Source: Alphaproteobacteria bacterium (GTDB lineage Bacteria > Pseudomonadota > Alphaproteobacteria > RF32 > CAG-239). Taken from it: a DNA stretch of 51,098 bases. The DNA is taken from NCBI GenBank assembly GCA_017467515.1, contig JAFUSU010000027.1, positions 1 through 51,098 of the forward strand, given 5' to 3'. Below are positions 23,739 to 31,468 of this stretch, in pieces (within the stretch, counting starts at the first letter, position 1; every line of letters begins with the position of its first letter). The translations under genes and the position numbers were made by a program. The notes below the pieces were generated by a model. It saw only the letters and a list, made by a program, of their open reading frames with translations. It did not search any database and was not told the origin of the DNA.

Positions 23739-24632
23739 ATGGATATTAATTCGTTTCATAACACTAGATATGACTATATTTTAATTTGGGGTAATGGTCT
23801 TCCTTATAAAGATGAGATATTATCTTTAATTGAAAATAATAAAAATTTTGAGATTATAAAAATACTAAGTTATAAAACAGAAAAAATTGATAACTTAGTT
23901 GAAGCTGTCTATGCATATGATTATGCACCTATAGAGCATTTAAAAAGTAAAATTCAGTACTTGTATAAAACGCCTAAAGAAGTCTTATTTGTATTTATTA
24001 AAAATTTATGTGCAGATGAAGATTATTTAGGTAATGGACCTTTTAGACACTTAGAATCAATTACTTTGAAGAAGTTTAAGGAATTTATAAGAGATAAATT
24101 TAATGAAAGAAAATCAGATAGAAGAACAGAAAATCACGTTATTCATGCTTCAGATAATCAAAAGCAAACAGATTATATTTTGAAATTCTTAGGATATAAG
24201 AATGGATTAAAAGATATTTTACATAAAGAAAATATAGTATATTTGCCTTATCATATTTCTCATCATAATAAATTTAGAATCTTTTCTATCAGCATTGATG
24301 ATTTGTATGCAAATATTTTATACGTAGATGAAAATAATGAAATAAAAAATAAAGCTCTTTCTATAAAAAATACACCACATTATAAAACGCTTGAAAGAGG
24401 CTCGAATGATTATAATAATTATTTAAAAACATTTACCGGTAAATGTTTGCAAGATGGGTATTCTTTACAGAAATTCTTAGATTTATCACATAATATGATT
24501 TATCCATATAATAATTGTTTTATCGCCGTAAAAAAGGAAAATGAAAAATATATTATTCAAGATGGAGTTCATAGAGCTGCTATTTTAAAATATAGAAACG
24601 TAAAAAAGTTAATAGTCGTGGAGATATTGTAA
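23739..24632 (+). CDS. Hypothetical glycan-locus protein with a C-terminal ParB-like DGxHR motif
   Basis: This 297-aa protein is of no clear family. Its end, YIIQDGVHRAAILKYRNVKKL, matches the DGxHR element of ParB/sulfiredoxin-like folds, which in some proteins binds nucleotides. In the middle, residues about 170-190 include YLPYHISHHNKF. ATG 23739, one base after the GT11 stop, is preferred over an in-frame start 15 bases earlier. Its TAA shares a base with the next ATG, so it is part of the same operon. Very AT-rich. The place in a glycan operon suggests a role in making or modifying a surface sugar, but no reaction can be assigned. Confidence 0.6.
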   Translation: MDINSFHNTRYDYILIWGNGLPYKDEILSLIENNKNFEIIKILSYKTEKIDNLVEAVYAYDYAPIEHLKSKIQYLYKTPKEVLFVFIKNLCADEDYLGNGPFRHLESITLKKFKEFIRDKFNERKSDRRTENHVIHASDNQKQTDYILKFLGYKNGLKDILHKENIVYLPYHISHHNKFRIFSISIDDLYANILYVDENNEIKNKALSIKNTPHYKTLERGSNDYNNYLKTFTGKCLQDGYSLQKFLDLSHNMIYPYNNCFIAVKKENEKYIIQDGVHRAAILKYRNVKKLIVVEIL

Positions 24633-25375
24633 TGGAAAAAATTGATTTAGAGAAATTTTTTAATTCGTTGAAGATGAAGTATTGCATTATTAAATTAAAT
24701 AGTAAATTTCCTGAGTATGAGGAAAATAGTGATATTGATGTATTTTGTTATAATATAAATAGCTTTTTTTCATCCTTAGTGGCTTTTTTAGATAAATATT
24801 TGAAAAATGGATGGGAAATTAGAGTGCAACAACTTTGTGATTCTCATGTGCAATATGATGTGTATGAGCCAAATAGTGAAATTCTTAATATTAAATTTGA
24901 TGTATATTCGTCTTTACCAAAGTATACAAAAGTACATATCAAAAGTGGTTTTTTTACTTCAGTAATGGATAATCGGGTTATGCAAAACAAAATATTTGTT
25001 CCTTCATTAATGCATGAATGTGTTTTAAGGTATATAGAATATATTGAATATTATGATATTAGAGCAGATAAAATTAAACATATTTCTTATATTTTAAGTA
25101 TGTTAGATTCTACAAAGCAAAAAGAGTTTTTTGATATGATTTACTACTATACTAAATTACCTGAAGATGTTTATGATGGAGATGTATTTTTACATGTTCA
25201 AGAGAATCACAAGAAATTTTCGAATAACACAACAAGAACAAAAAATAAATTAAAACCTCTGCAATTGATATTTTCTATAGTAAACTTACCAGATAAAAAA
25301 CACAAACAAATCTGTATATTTGGTTGTAAATTTAAAATAAAAAGGACGCGTAAAAAAAATCATAAACAAGTTTAA
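24632..25375 (+). CDS. Nucleotidyltransferase-like glycan-locus protein
   Basis: The N-terminal part of this 247-aa protein has EENSDIDVFCYN (residues about 30-41). It resembles the metal-binding aspartate pair of nucleotidyltransferase-fold proteins, here without a clear preceding glycine-serine motif. The C-terminal segment KQICIFGCKFKIKR echoes the motif LGVKIKFKRK in the GT11 fusion, a tail common to glycosyltransferases in such loci. It is translationally coupled to the preceding gene by a one-base overlap. It is the last gene before the repeated 460-bp module. The substrate and even the activity are uncertain; a pseudo-enzyme is possible. Confidence 0.5.
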   Translation: MEKIDLEKFFNSLKMKYCIIKLNSKFPEYEENSDIDVFCYNINSFFSSLVAFLDKYLKNGWEIRVQQLCDSHVQYDVYEPNSEILNIKFDVYSSLPKYTKVHIKSGFFTSVMDNRVMQNKIFVPSLMHECVLRYIEYIEYYDIRADKIKHISYILSMLDSTKQKEFFDMIYYYTKLPEDVYDGDVFLHVQENHKKFSNNTTRTKNKLKPLQLIFSIVNLPDKKHKQICIFGCKFKIKRTRKKNHKQV

Positions 25376-25600
25376 AAATATTTTTATTAAATAACTTAAT
25401 TTTAATTATTATGCAGGATATAACTTTTGAAGTAAAGAAGGCTTTTTTTGTCTGTTCATTAGCAATCGCGTCTAAATCGTAGCAAATGTAAGCAAAATGT
25501 TACCTTTCGTTTCTCATTTTAGGGGCTCGCGAGGGTGTTTTTTCACGGCATAATGTAAATAGTTAATGAGTCATAACACTATTTTAGAGAAGGGAACATT

Positions 25601-25738
25601 ATGTACTACATCGAACTCAGATACACCAACGGCGAGATTGTCAGACTTCCTGAGCCTTATCTCCTCTGGCAAGATGCCAAGCAAGCCTTAAATCATTACA
25701 ATCGCCCGGAATACACCGCATATATTGTTCAAGATTAA
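25601..25738 (+). CDS. Conserved 45-aa protein (copy 2)
   Basis: Starts MYYIELRYTNGEIVR and ends YTAYIVQD, with two substitutions relative to the copy at 11653-11790. A ribosome site (GAAGGGAA) lies upstream. Conservation of the protein across the two copies, while some leader bases changed, argues that it is or recently was functional. The function is not recognised. Confidence 0.65.
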   Translation: MYYIELRYTNGEIVRLPEPYLLWQDAKQALNHYNRPEYTAYIVQD

Positions 25739-25753
25739 GAAAGGAACCTCACT

Positions 25754-25901
25754 ATGTTAAACAACTTCAAAACCTATTTATTGAACCAAAAATATAAACC
25801 ATTGACAGCAGAGGATTACAAAGGACGTATTGAAAGACTTCTGCTTAAAGAAAAGATGAATTTAGATACGTTATAAAAAATATCACATCTAATATGCCGG
25901 A
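25754..25901 (+). pseudogene. Frameshifted, truncated copy of the integrase-N-terminal-like gene
   Basis: It begins MLNNFKTYLLNQKYKPLTAE, almost as in the gene at 11806. After 40 codons a one-base loss (TTAGTAAA in copy 1, TTATAAA here) brings TAA at 25874-25876 into frame. Similarity continues for about 25 bases and then breaks off at the next gene. A clear relic of the 84-aa gene. Confidence 0.75.
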
Positions 25902-26392
25902 TAGGTCGTAATTGTGGGATTAAGATTGGGCTGTTCGATATAGCTCACATCTGAAGCCGGAAAAGATTGAATATCATATATTCGCCCGCCGGATTCATAG
26001 AGCGTATTTTGAATTTGCTTATTAACTGTTTGCGGTGTCTCTTGTGCCGATATTTGCGGATTTTGAGGCAAACTTTCCTGTATTTTAAAAGGGCGGGACA
26101 CTTTTTGCGCCGGTGATTTTTCAGAAGTTTGCGGTGAAGATAGACTTTCCTCCGGATCTTCCGAAGAATCAAAACTCAGCGGATTTCCCAGCGGGTTATT
26201 CTCACTATTTTGCTCCAACAAAACACTATCCCTATGACCGTTTCCCTCATTGGCACTACCGTAAACAATCACCGGAGAATCAGCCGGAGCTTCTTGCTCA
26301 ATGGTATAACTGTTCTCAACTTGTGCGGACACGGCTTGAACCACAAGGAGTATAAAAAACATCGTACTAATCAAATATTTTTGCACACGCAC
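25889..26392 (-). CDS. Secreted hypothetical protein, Pro/Ser/Gln-rich
   Basis: This 167-aa protein starts with a signal peptide (MRVQKYLISTMFFILLVVQAVSA, cleavage after AQ-like residues near 24). A low-complexity middle rich in Ser, Pro, Glu and Gln follows (about 60-130), then a compact C-terminal block RIYDIQSFPASDVSYIEQPN ending ITTYPAY. The C-terminal block looks conserved; I recall similar tails in short alphaproteobacterial exported proteins but can name no family. The last few codons lie inside the end of the repeated module. Function unknown. Confidence 0.6.
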   Translation of the reverse strand: MRVQKYLISTMFFILLVVQAVSAQVENSYTIEQEAPADSPVIVYGSANEGNGHRDSVLLEQNSENNPLGNPLSFDSSEDPEESLSSPQTSEKSPAQKVSRPFKIQESLPQNPQISAQETPQTVNKQIQNTLYESGGRIYDIQSFPASDVSYIEQPNLNPTITTYPAY

Positions 26393-26478
26393 AACCTTTG
26401 TTCACATTAAACAGAGAACAAAGATTTAATCATTAATTTTATAAATTAAAGACAGTGATATAACATATATAAATATCG

Positions 26479-26892
26479 TTATTTATCTTTAATAAGGCTC
26501 AATGCGTCACCTTTTTCGCCAATATAAGTTACAACGATTTCAGCATCTGAAGAACCTGTACTCTCGCCATAGTGCCAAACATCAATCAACTCAACAATCG
26601 GATCTCCCGGATGTAAAACAATAACATCGCCTTTCTCCGAGCGGACCGTCAATTCACCCTTGGTTAAATAACCAACATTCAAAATAGGATGCTTATGCAT
26701 CGCTAATTTTTCACCGACAGGAATAGTTATTCTCAGAATAGTTACCTCCGGATGCTCAATATTGATTGGTTTAATAGGTTGTTCATTCCAGTGGGTTTGC
26801 GTTTTAATAACCGTATCCGATGTTGCGGCATAGCCGTTAGCCGCACACAAAACACCAATGAGTAACATAAAACTTTGGAACAATTTTTTCAT
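26479..26892 (-). CDS. Periplasmic cupin-domain protein
   Basis: This 137-aa protein has a signal peptide (residues 1-22, ending NGYAA) followed by a single cupin barrel. Motif 1 includes KLAMHKHPILNVGYLTKGE, with two histidines and a glutamate. Motif 2 includes VLHPGDPIVELIDVWHYGE. The residues could bind a metal. Cupins range from enzymes to sugar- or metal-binding sensors, so no reaction is assigned. It is separated from rfbB by about 60 bases and transcribed in the same direction. Confidence 0.75.
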   Translation of the reverse strand: MKKLFQSFMLLIGVLCAANGYAATSDTVIKTQTHWNEQPIKPINIEHPEVTILRITIPVGEKLAMHKHPILNVGYLTKGELTVRSEKGDVIVLHPGDPIVELIDVWHYGESTGSSDAEIVVTYIGEKGDALSLIKDK

Positions 26893-26955
26893 CAGGGCAC
26901 CCTCCTTCTACAATTTAAAATACTTAACACTGAAACAAACGGCATTTTGACAAGA

Positions 26956-27966
26956 TTAGTTATTCAAATACCAATCTACCGTTTTAACGATACCGGTGTC
27001 AAAATTTTCATCAGCTTTCCAACCAAGCTCTTTGGTAATTTTATCCGCATCAATTGCATAGCGAAAATCGTGACCGGCACGGTCTTGAACAAAGGTAATT
27101 AAATCGGCATATTTTTGACCGCTCTTGCGGGGTCTGCGTTCATCAAGCAAGGCACATATTGTTTTGACGATGGTAATATTGTTGCGCTCGTTATGACCGC
27201 CGATATTATAAGTTTCTCCGGCCTTTCCTGTATGGAAAATCAAATCAATTGCTTTACAATGATCCAAAACATACAACCAATCGCGAACATTTTCACCTTT
27301 ACCGTAAATCGGTAACGGCTCCTCTGCCAACGCTTTCTCAATAATATGCGGGATTAATTTTTCGTGATGCTGTTTCGGTCCGTAGTTATTGGAGCAGTTA
27401 GATGTTGTCACATTCATACCGAAAGTATGACGATAAGCCCGAACCAAAAAGTCAGAACTTGCTTTGCTGGCAGAATACGGAGAATTCGGAGCATAGGGTG
27501 TTGTTTCCTTAAAAAAGCCCTCAGCCCCGAGTGTCCCGTAAACTTCATCGGTTGAAATATGATGGAAACGGCATTTTTCATAACCGGCTTTTACTTTATT
27601 CGGCGCTTCCATCCATTGCTTACGAGCGGCTTCTAATAAATTGAAAGTCCCGATAATATTGGTATTAATAAAAGCGCGCGGTCCTTTAATTGAATTATCA
27701 ACATGGCTTTCGGCCGCAAAGTGAATCACACCGCGAACATCATTTTGGCTGAACAATTCCTCCATCTTATCGGCATCGCAAATATCTGCCTGCACAAAAG
27801 TATAATTCGGCATCGCCGCACACTCTTTAAGATTATCCAAATTACCGGCATAGGTCAGCTTATCAACGTTAATCACCTTATATTCAGGATATTTAGCACA
27901 AAAATAAGGTACGAAATTAGATCCGATAAATCCGGCACCGCCTGTAATTAAAATTGTTTCAGCCAT
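26956..27966 (-). CDS. rfbB: dTDP-glucose 4,6-dehydratase RfbB
   Basis: This 336-aa short-chain dehydrogenase/reductase has the NAD-binding ITGGAGFIGSNF near residues 6-17, the catalytic STDEVYG and YSASKASSD (Tyr-x-x-x-Lys) and the substrate block NCSNNYGPKQHHEKLIP, all diagnostic for RfbB. It converts dTDP-glucose to dTDP-4-keto-6-deoxyglucose, the branch point for rhamnose and other deoxysugars. The other dTDP-rhamnose genes are not adjacent. Its product could feed the RgpF-containing glycan operon at 690-11014, which is an inference. Confidence 0.93.
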   Translation of the reverse strand: MAETILITGGAGFIGSNFVPYFCAKYPEYKVINVDKLTYAGNLDNLKECAAMPNYTFVQADICDADKMEELFSQNDVRGVIHFAAESHVDNSIKGPRAFINTNIIGTFNLLEAARKQWMEAPNKVKAGYEKCRFHHISTDEVYGTLGAEGFFKETTPYAPNSPYSASKASSDFLVRAYRHTFGMNVTTSNCSNNYGPKQHHEKLIPHIIEKALAEEPLPIYGKGENVRDWLYVLDHCKAIDLIFHTGKAGETYNIGGHNERNNITIVKTICALLDERRPRKSGQKYADLITFVQDRAGHDFRYAIDADKITKELGWKADENFDTGIVKTVDWYLNN

Positions 27967-28070
27967 AATTAACCTCTTTTACTGTTAATAAAATGATTTC
28001 TCAGATTCGGTATATCTCATTTATAGCCTTTCTGCAACTTCTTTTTCTTTTGACTGTTAGAAATAAATTC

Positions 28071-28100
28071 TTGACATCTGACTCTAAAAATATTTATATA
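28071..28100 (+). promoter_or_regulatory. Sigma-70-type promoter for secE-nusG
   Basis: TTGACA at 28071-28076 and TATATA at 28095-28100 are separated by 18 bases. This lies about 105 bases upstream of the secE start, with no other gene between. Confidence 0.7.
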
Positions 28101-28206
28101 GCGGTAAGATTTAACGGCAGTTACTTCTAGAAAGTTGTTATTGCCCTTTTTACACAAATCGGCAGACAGCGATAATTCGTTTCAACTTTATATTTATTGG
28201 GTAGTT

Positions 28207-28404
28207 ATGGCAAAAATAAGTCCTATACAGTTTTTAAGACAGGTTAAACAAGAGGTCAAAAAAGTAACTTGGCCTGTCAAAAAAGAAGTGATGCAAACGT
28301 CAACAATGGTCATTATTTTAGTTGCGATTGCTGCAACATTTTTCTTTTTTGTTGACCAAATTATCGGTTGGCTGATGAAATTAATTTTAGGTCTTGGAGT
28401 TTAA
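28207..28404 (+). CDS. secE: Protein translocase subunit SecE
   Basis: This 65-aa protein is the single-helix form of SecE. A basic amphipathic part FLRQVKQEVKKVTWPVKKEV (residues about 8-27) carries the conserved VTWP element, and one membrane helix spans about 33-60. It clamps SecY in the plasma membrane. An upstream extension of 24 codons is open but has no ribosome site and lacks family similarity, so ATG 28207 is used. nusG starts five bases after its stop, the near-universal arrangement. Confidence 0.92.
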   Translation: MAKISPIQFLRQVKQEVKKVTWPVKKEVMQTSTMVIILVAIAATFFFFVDQIIGWLMKLILGLGV

Positions 28405-28409
28405 ATAAA

Positions 28410-28943
28410 ATGACAGCACGTTGGTATGTCTTACACGTTTATTCCGGTTCCGAAAAAAAAGTTGCGGAATCCATCAGAGAACAAGCGGCTCTGAAAAATA
28501 TTGAAGATAAAATTCAGGAAGTTATCGTTCCGACGGAAGAAGTGGTCGAAGTTCGCAAAGGAACAAAAGTCAATGCGGAGCATAAATTCTTCCCCGGCTA
28601 TGTTCTCATTAAGATGGAAATGTCAGATGAGTATTGGCATATTGTTAAAAATACGCCTCGTGTTACCGGTTTTTTGGGCAGTCGTAACAAACCGCAACCT
28701 ATTAGTGAGGCCGAAGCTCAAAGAATTATGAAGCAAATGCAGGAAGGTATTGAAAGACCTCAAACAACCGTTGAATATGAGGTTGGAGAGCAAGTTCGTG
28801 TTAATGACGGACCTTTTGCTTCATTCATCGGTTTAGTCGAAGATGTTGATACAGAAAAATCTCGTCTGAAAGTTTCTGTTTCAATCTTTGGGCGTTCTAC
28901 ACCGGTTGAACTTGAGTTTAATCAAGTTGAAAAAGTAAAATAA
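28410..28943 (+). CDS. nusG: Transcription termination/antitermination factor NusG
   Basis: This 177-aa protein has an N-terminal NGN domain (WYVLHVYSGSEKKVAESI, then FFPGYVLIKM and RVTGFLG) and a C-terminal KOW domain near 122-155 (GEQVRVNDGPFASFIGLVE). It binds RNA polymerase, suppresses pausing and links to Rho and ribosomes. The longer frame begins inside secE; ATG 28410 matches the family start. It is followed by a terminator at 28950-28976, so secE-nusG is a two-gene unit. Confidence 0.95.
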   Translation: MTARWYVLHVYSGSEKKVAESIREQAALKNIEDKIQEVIVPTEEVVEVRKGTKVNAEHKFFPGYVLIKMEMSDEYWHIVKNTPRVTGFLGSRNKPQPISEAEAQRIMKQMQEGIERPQTTVEYEVGEQVRVNDGPFASFIGLVEDVDTEKSRLKVSVSIFGRSTPVELEFNQVEKVK

Positions 28944-28949
28944 ATCTAT

Positions 28950-28976
28950 AAAGTCACGGTTCTGTCGTGACTTTAT
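28950..28976 (+). terminator. Rho-independent terminator after nusG
   Basis: AAAGTCACG (28950-28958) pairs perfectly with CGTGACTTT (28966-28974), followed by a T-rich stretch. Confidence 0.85.
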
Positions 28977-28997
28977 TTGTTTTAAGGAGACTATCAA

Positions 28998-29480
28998 ATG
29001 AAAAATTTTATTAATGAATTTAAAAAATTTGCAATGCGCGGTAATGTTATCGATATGGCTGTCGGTATTATCATTGGTGCCGCTTTCGGTAAAATTGTCG
29101 ATTCTTTGGTTAAAGACGTTATTATGCCACCTATCGGATTATTACTCGGTAAGGTAGATTTTTCAAATTTATTTATCGTTTTGAAAGAGGGTGTTAAAGC
29201 GGCGCCTTATGCCTCTTTAGATGCGGCTCAAAAAGCAGGTGCCGTTACCTTAAACATCGGTTTATTCGTCAATGCTTTAATCAGCTTTACAATTGTTGCG
29301 TTTGCCGTCTTCATTTTAATTAAGGGAATTAATGAATTACAAGCAAAGATGGCTAAAAAAGAAGCCGCTGAAGAAGCTGCAAATCCGACAACAAAGAAAT
29401 GTCCTTATTGCTGTTCGGAAATTGACATTAATGCAAAAAAATGTCCTCACTGCACAAGCGACTTAAAAAAAGCAAAATAA
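28998..29480 (+). CDS. mscL: Large-conductance mechanosensitive channel MscL with C-terminal zinc ribbon
   Basis: The first 120 residues of this 160-aa protein are standard Msc[25 protein letters not shown] as the pore helix, [14 protein letters not shown] turn, periplasmic loop and a second helix near 85-110. It opens under membrane tension to release solutes. The tail, about 133-156, adds [18 protein letters not shown], a CxxC-x(n)-CxxC zinc ribbon on the cytoplasmic side, absent from E. coli MscL. A good ribosome site (AAGGAG) precedes the ATG. It stands alone between terminator and promoter regions. Confidence 0.93.
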   Translation: MKNFINEFKKFAMRGNVIDMAVGIIIGAAFGKIVDSLVKDVIMPPIGLLLGKVDFSNLFIVLKEGVKAAPYASLDAAQKAGAVTLNIGLFVNALISFTIVAFAVFILIKGINELQAKMAKKEAAEEAANPTTKKCPYCCSEIDINAKKCPHCTSDLKKAK

Positions 29481-29552
29481 TTTTGCATTAAACAATATTT
29501 AATATATTTGCTCTAAACTGTATATAACTATAAGATTACTCTTGAGGGTTAT

Positions 29553-30131
29553 ATGCAGTTTTTTAGAGCTTTAATACTTCCGTTATGTTTTGCAGTTTGC
29601 TTAATAGCACAACCGGCTAAAACGTATGCATCTAACGCCCATTTTATTTTCGGGGCTGATTTTTCAAGTTCCGAAATGAAATATTCTCATTCAAGCAAGA
29701 GTAAAAAAGCGAATCCGGACTTTATCGAAATAGATGATAATTTCAAAAGTTTTTCACCCGTTATCGGAATTAGCGCTTACGGAATCAGCCTTGAAGCCTT
29801 TATTCTTAACTCCAATACCGTAAAGAAAGACTCCGTATCCGCAAAATTAAGAGCTTATGGTGTTGACATTGCCGGCGAAGCAAGTCTTTCTGACAACTTC
29901 TCTTTTCTGGCTTCTCTCGGCTTGGCTGAATACAGAATCAGTACAAAAACAAAAAACGGATCTAAAGATGATAAAAACAGCGGTCCGCGCATAGGTGTCG
30001 GTTTGCAATACTACCTTTCACGCAATGTTGCTTTACGCTTAATGTATCGTTATACTTTATTAAACTCCGGCGAAGCTGAACGCTATAAAGCCATCAGCGA
30101 AATAACAGCCGGTATCCGATTTATATTTTAA
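29553..30131 (+). CDS. Outer-membrane beta-barrel protein
   Basis: This 192-aa protein starts with a signal peptide (about 1-26, ending KTYASN). The body has alternating strands and ends in an aromatic residue (ITAGIRFIF), as in small outer-membrane barrels. The middle includes GVDIAGEASLSDNFSFLASLGLAEYR and a late RIGVGLQYYL strand, resembling the OmpA-like/OprF-type porin-family beta-barrel. No ligand can be inferred. It starts about 70 bases after mscL and converges on ackA. Confidence 0.7.
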   Translation: MQFFRALILPLCFAVCLIAQPAKTYASNAHFIFGADFSSSEMKYSHSSKSKKANPDFIEIDDNFKSFSPVIGISAYGISLEAFILNSNTVKKDSVSAKLRAYGVDIAGEASLSDNFSFLASLGLAEYRISTKTKNGSKDDKNSGPRIGVGLQYYLSRNVALRLMYRYTLLNSGEAERYKAISEITAGIRFIF

Positions 30132-30136
30132 GAAAA

Positions 30137-31345
30137 TTAAGCCACCTGTGCTTTAGGATTGGCTTGTTGCAACAAATTATAAGTATCTTTAGCAATCATC
30201 AGTTCTTCATTTGCCGGAATAACCAAAACTTTTGCCTTAGAATTGGCAGATGAAATAACAGCTTCTTGTCCCTGAGCGTGATTTGCTTTTTCATTCAATT
30301 CTATACCCAAATACCCCAGTCGCTGACAAACCAATTTGCGAATAAATGATGAATTTTCACCGACACCACCGGTAAAAATAAGAGCATCAAGTCCATTCAA
30401 AACAGCCGCATAAGCACCTATATGCTTTATCAATTGGTGAACATAAACATTTATGGCCGTAATTGCACGTTCTTCTCCTGCAATATAATGCTCTTGGATT
30501 TCTCTCATGTCCTGATAGCCGGACAAACCAAGAAGCCCGCTCTCCTTGTTGAGCATCATATTAACTTCGTGCATTGTTTTATTTTGTGTTTTCATAATAT
30601 GAAAAGGTAAATAAGCATCAATATCACCGCAACGCGTTCCCATAATCATACCGACCATAGGAGTAAAACCCATTGTGGTATCAACGCTTTTTCCGTCTTT
30701 AATTGCCGTAACGGAAGCTCCGCTTCCTAAGTGGCAAGAAATAAATTTTCCTTTGTAGCCTAAAATTTCTTCCGTACGCTGAGCAATATAAGCGTGTGAT
30801 GTTCCGTGAAAACCGTATTTACGAATTTTATGCTTTTCATATTGTTCTATAGGCAGGGCATAAAGAAAAGCTTCTTTAGGCATTGTTTGATGATAGGCCG
30901 TATCAAACGCCGCAACCTGTTTTATATCAGGCAAAATACGGGTGATTGCCTCCATTCCGAGAATTAAGGCAGGACCATGCAAGGGGATTAATTCTACCGC
31001 ATCATAGATTTTTTTTCTAACATCATCATCAATGAAAACAGATTTATCAAAATATTCTCCGCCGTGTCCCATACGATGTCCGACGGCAGCCAATTCATCC
31101 AGACTTTTCAAATTATACTTCAACAAAACGCGTAAAAGCTCTTTAATCGCCTCATCGTGATTAGGAAAATCCATAATTTTAGATTTTTTAGGATCTGTCC
31201 CGTTAGAATATGAAATAACAGAATTAGGTAAACCAATACGCTCAACCATACCTTTGGCCAAAACGCTGAAATGCTCGCCTTCTGCCTCAAATAATTGATA
31301 TTTTACACTGGAAGAACCTGAATTCAGAACTAAAATTTTTGACAT
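30137..31345 (-). CDS. ackA: Acetate kinase (paralogue 2)
   Basis: This 402-aa acetokinase has ILVLNSGSSSVKYQLFE at the front, MGHGGEYF and FDTAYHQTMP (substrate pocket), HGTSHAY with a catalytic histidine region, MGTRCGDIDAYLP and a C-terminal FTGGVGENS. It interconverts acetyl phosphate and acetate with ATP. It lies downstream of a second complete acetate kinase, in the same direction, with a terminator between, so it probably has its own promoter. The two proteins share all motifs but differ in many positions, so the duplication is not recent. One may prefer another acyl group such as propionate. Confidence 0.92.
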   Translation of the reverse strand: MSKILVLNSGSSSVKYQLFEAEGEHFSVLAKGMVERIGLPNSVISYSNGTDPKKSKIMDFPNHDEAIKELLRVLLKYNLKSLDELAAVGHRMGHGGEYFDKSVFIDDDVRKKIYDAVELIPLHGPALILGMEAITRILPDIKQVAAFDTAYHQTMPKEAFLYALPIEQYEKHKIRKYGFHGTSHAYIAQRTEEILGYKGKFISCHLGSGASVTAIKDGKSVDTTMGFTPMVGMIMGTRCGDIDAYLPFHIMKTQNKTMHEVNMMLNKESGLLGLSGYQDMREIQEHYIAGEERAITAINVYVHQLIKHIGAYAAVLNGLDALIFTGGVGENSSFIRKLVCQRLGYLGIELNEKANHAQGQEAVISSANSKAKVLVIPANEELMIAKDTYNLLQQANPKAQVA

Positions 31346-31433
31346 TCACTTATCGCCTTTTGTTATGACGCCCAAAAAAATCTTGGACATAATAGCAGAA
31401 AAAAAGAAAAGACACAAGCATTTTTATAAAAAA

Positions 31434-31452
31434 AAGGGGGAAAATCCCCCTT
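31434..31452 (-). terminator. Terminator after the first acetate kinase gene
   Basis: AAGGGGGA (31434-31441) pairs with TCCCCCTT (31445-31452). T-runs lie on both sides, so it can work in either direction. It lies 17 bases beyond the stop at 31469. Confidence 0.8.
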
Positions 31453-31468
31453 AAAAAAATTTTTTATT

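Larger units (their letters stand above)
25442..25901 (+). repeat. 460-bp direct repeat module, copy 2
   Basis: Closely similar to about 11494-11954, in the same orientation. The leader block containing GGGGCTCGCGAGGGTG, the 45-aa gene and the first part of the integrase-like gene are kept. Similarity stops near 25901, just inside the 3' end of the minus-strand gene at 25889. This is the boundary between accessory and conserved chromosome in the window. Confidence 0.85.

Noticed and set aside
28135..28206. N-terminal extension of SecE
   Set aside because: No ribosome site, and the sequence before 28207 does not resemble SecE.
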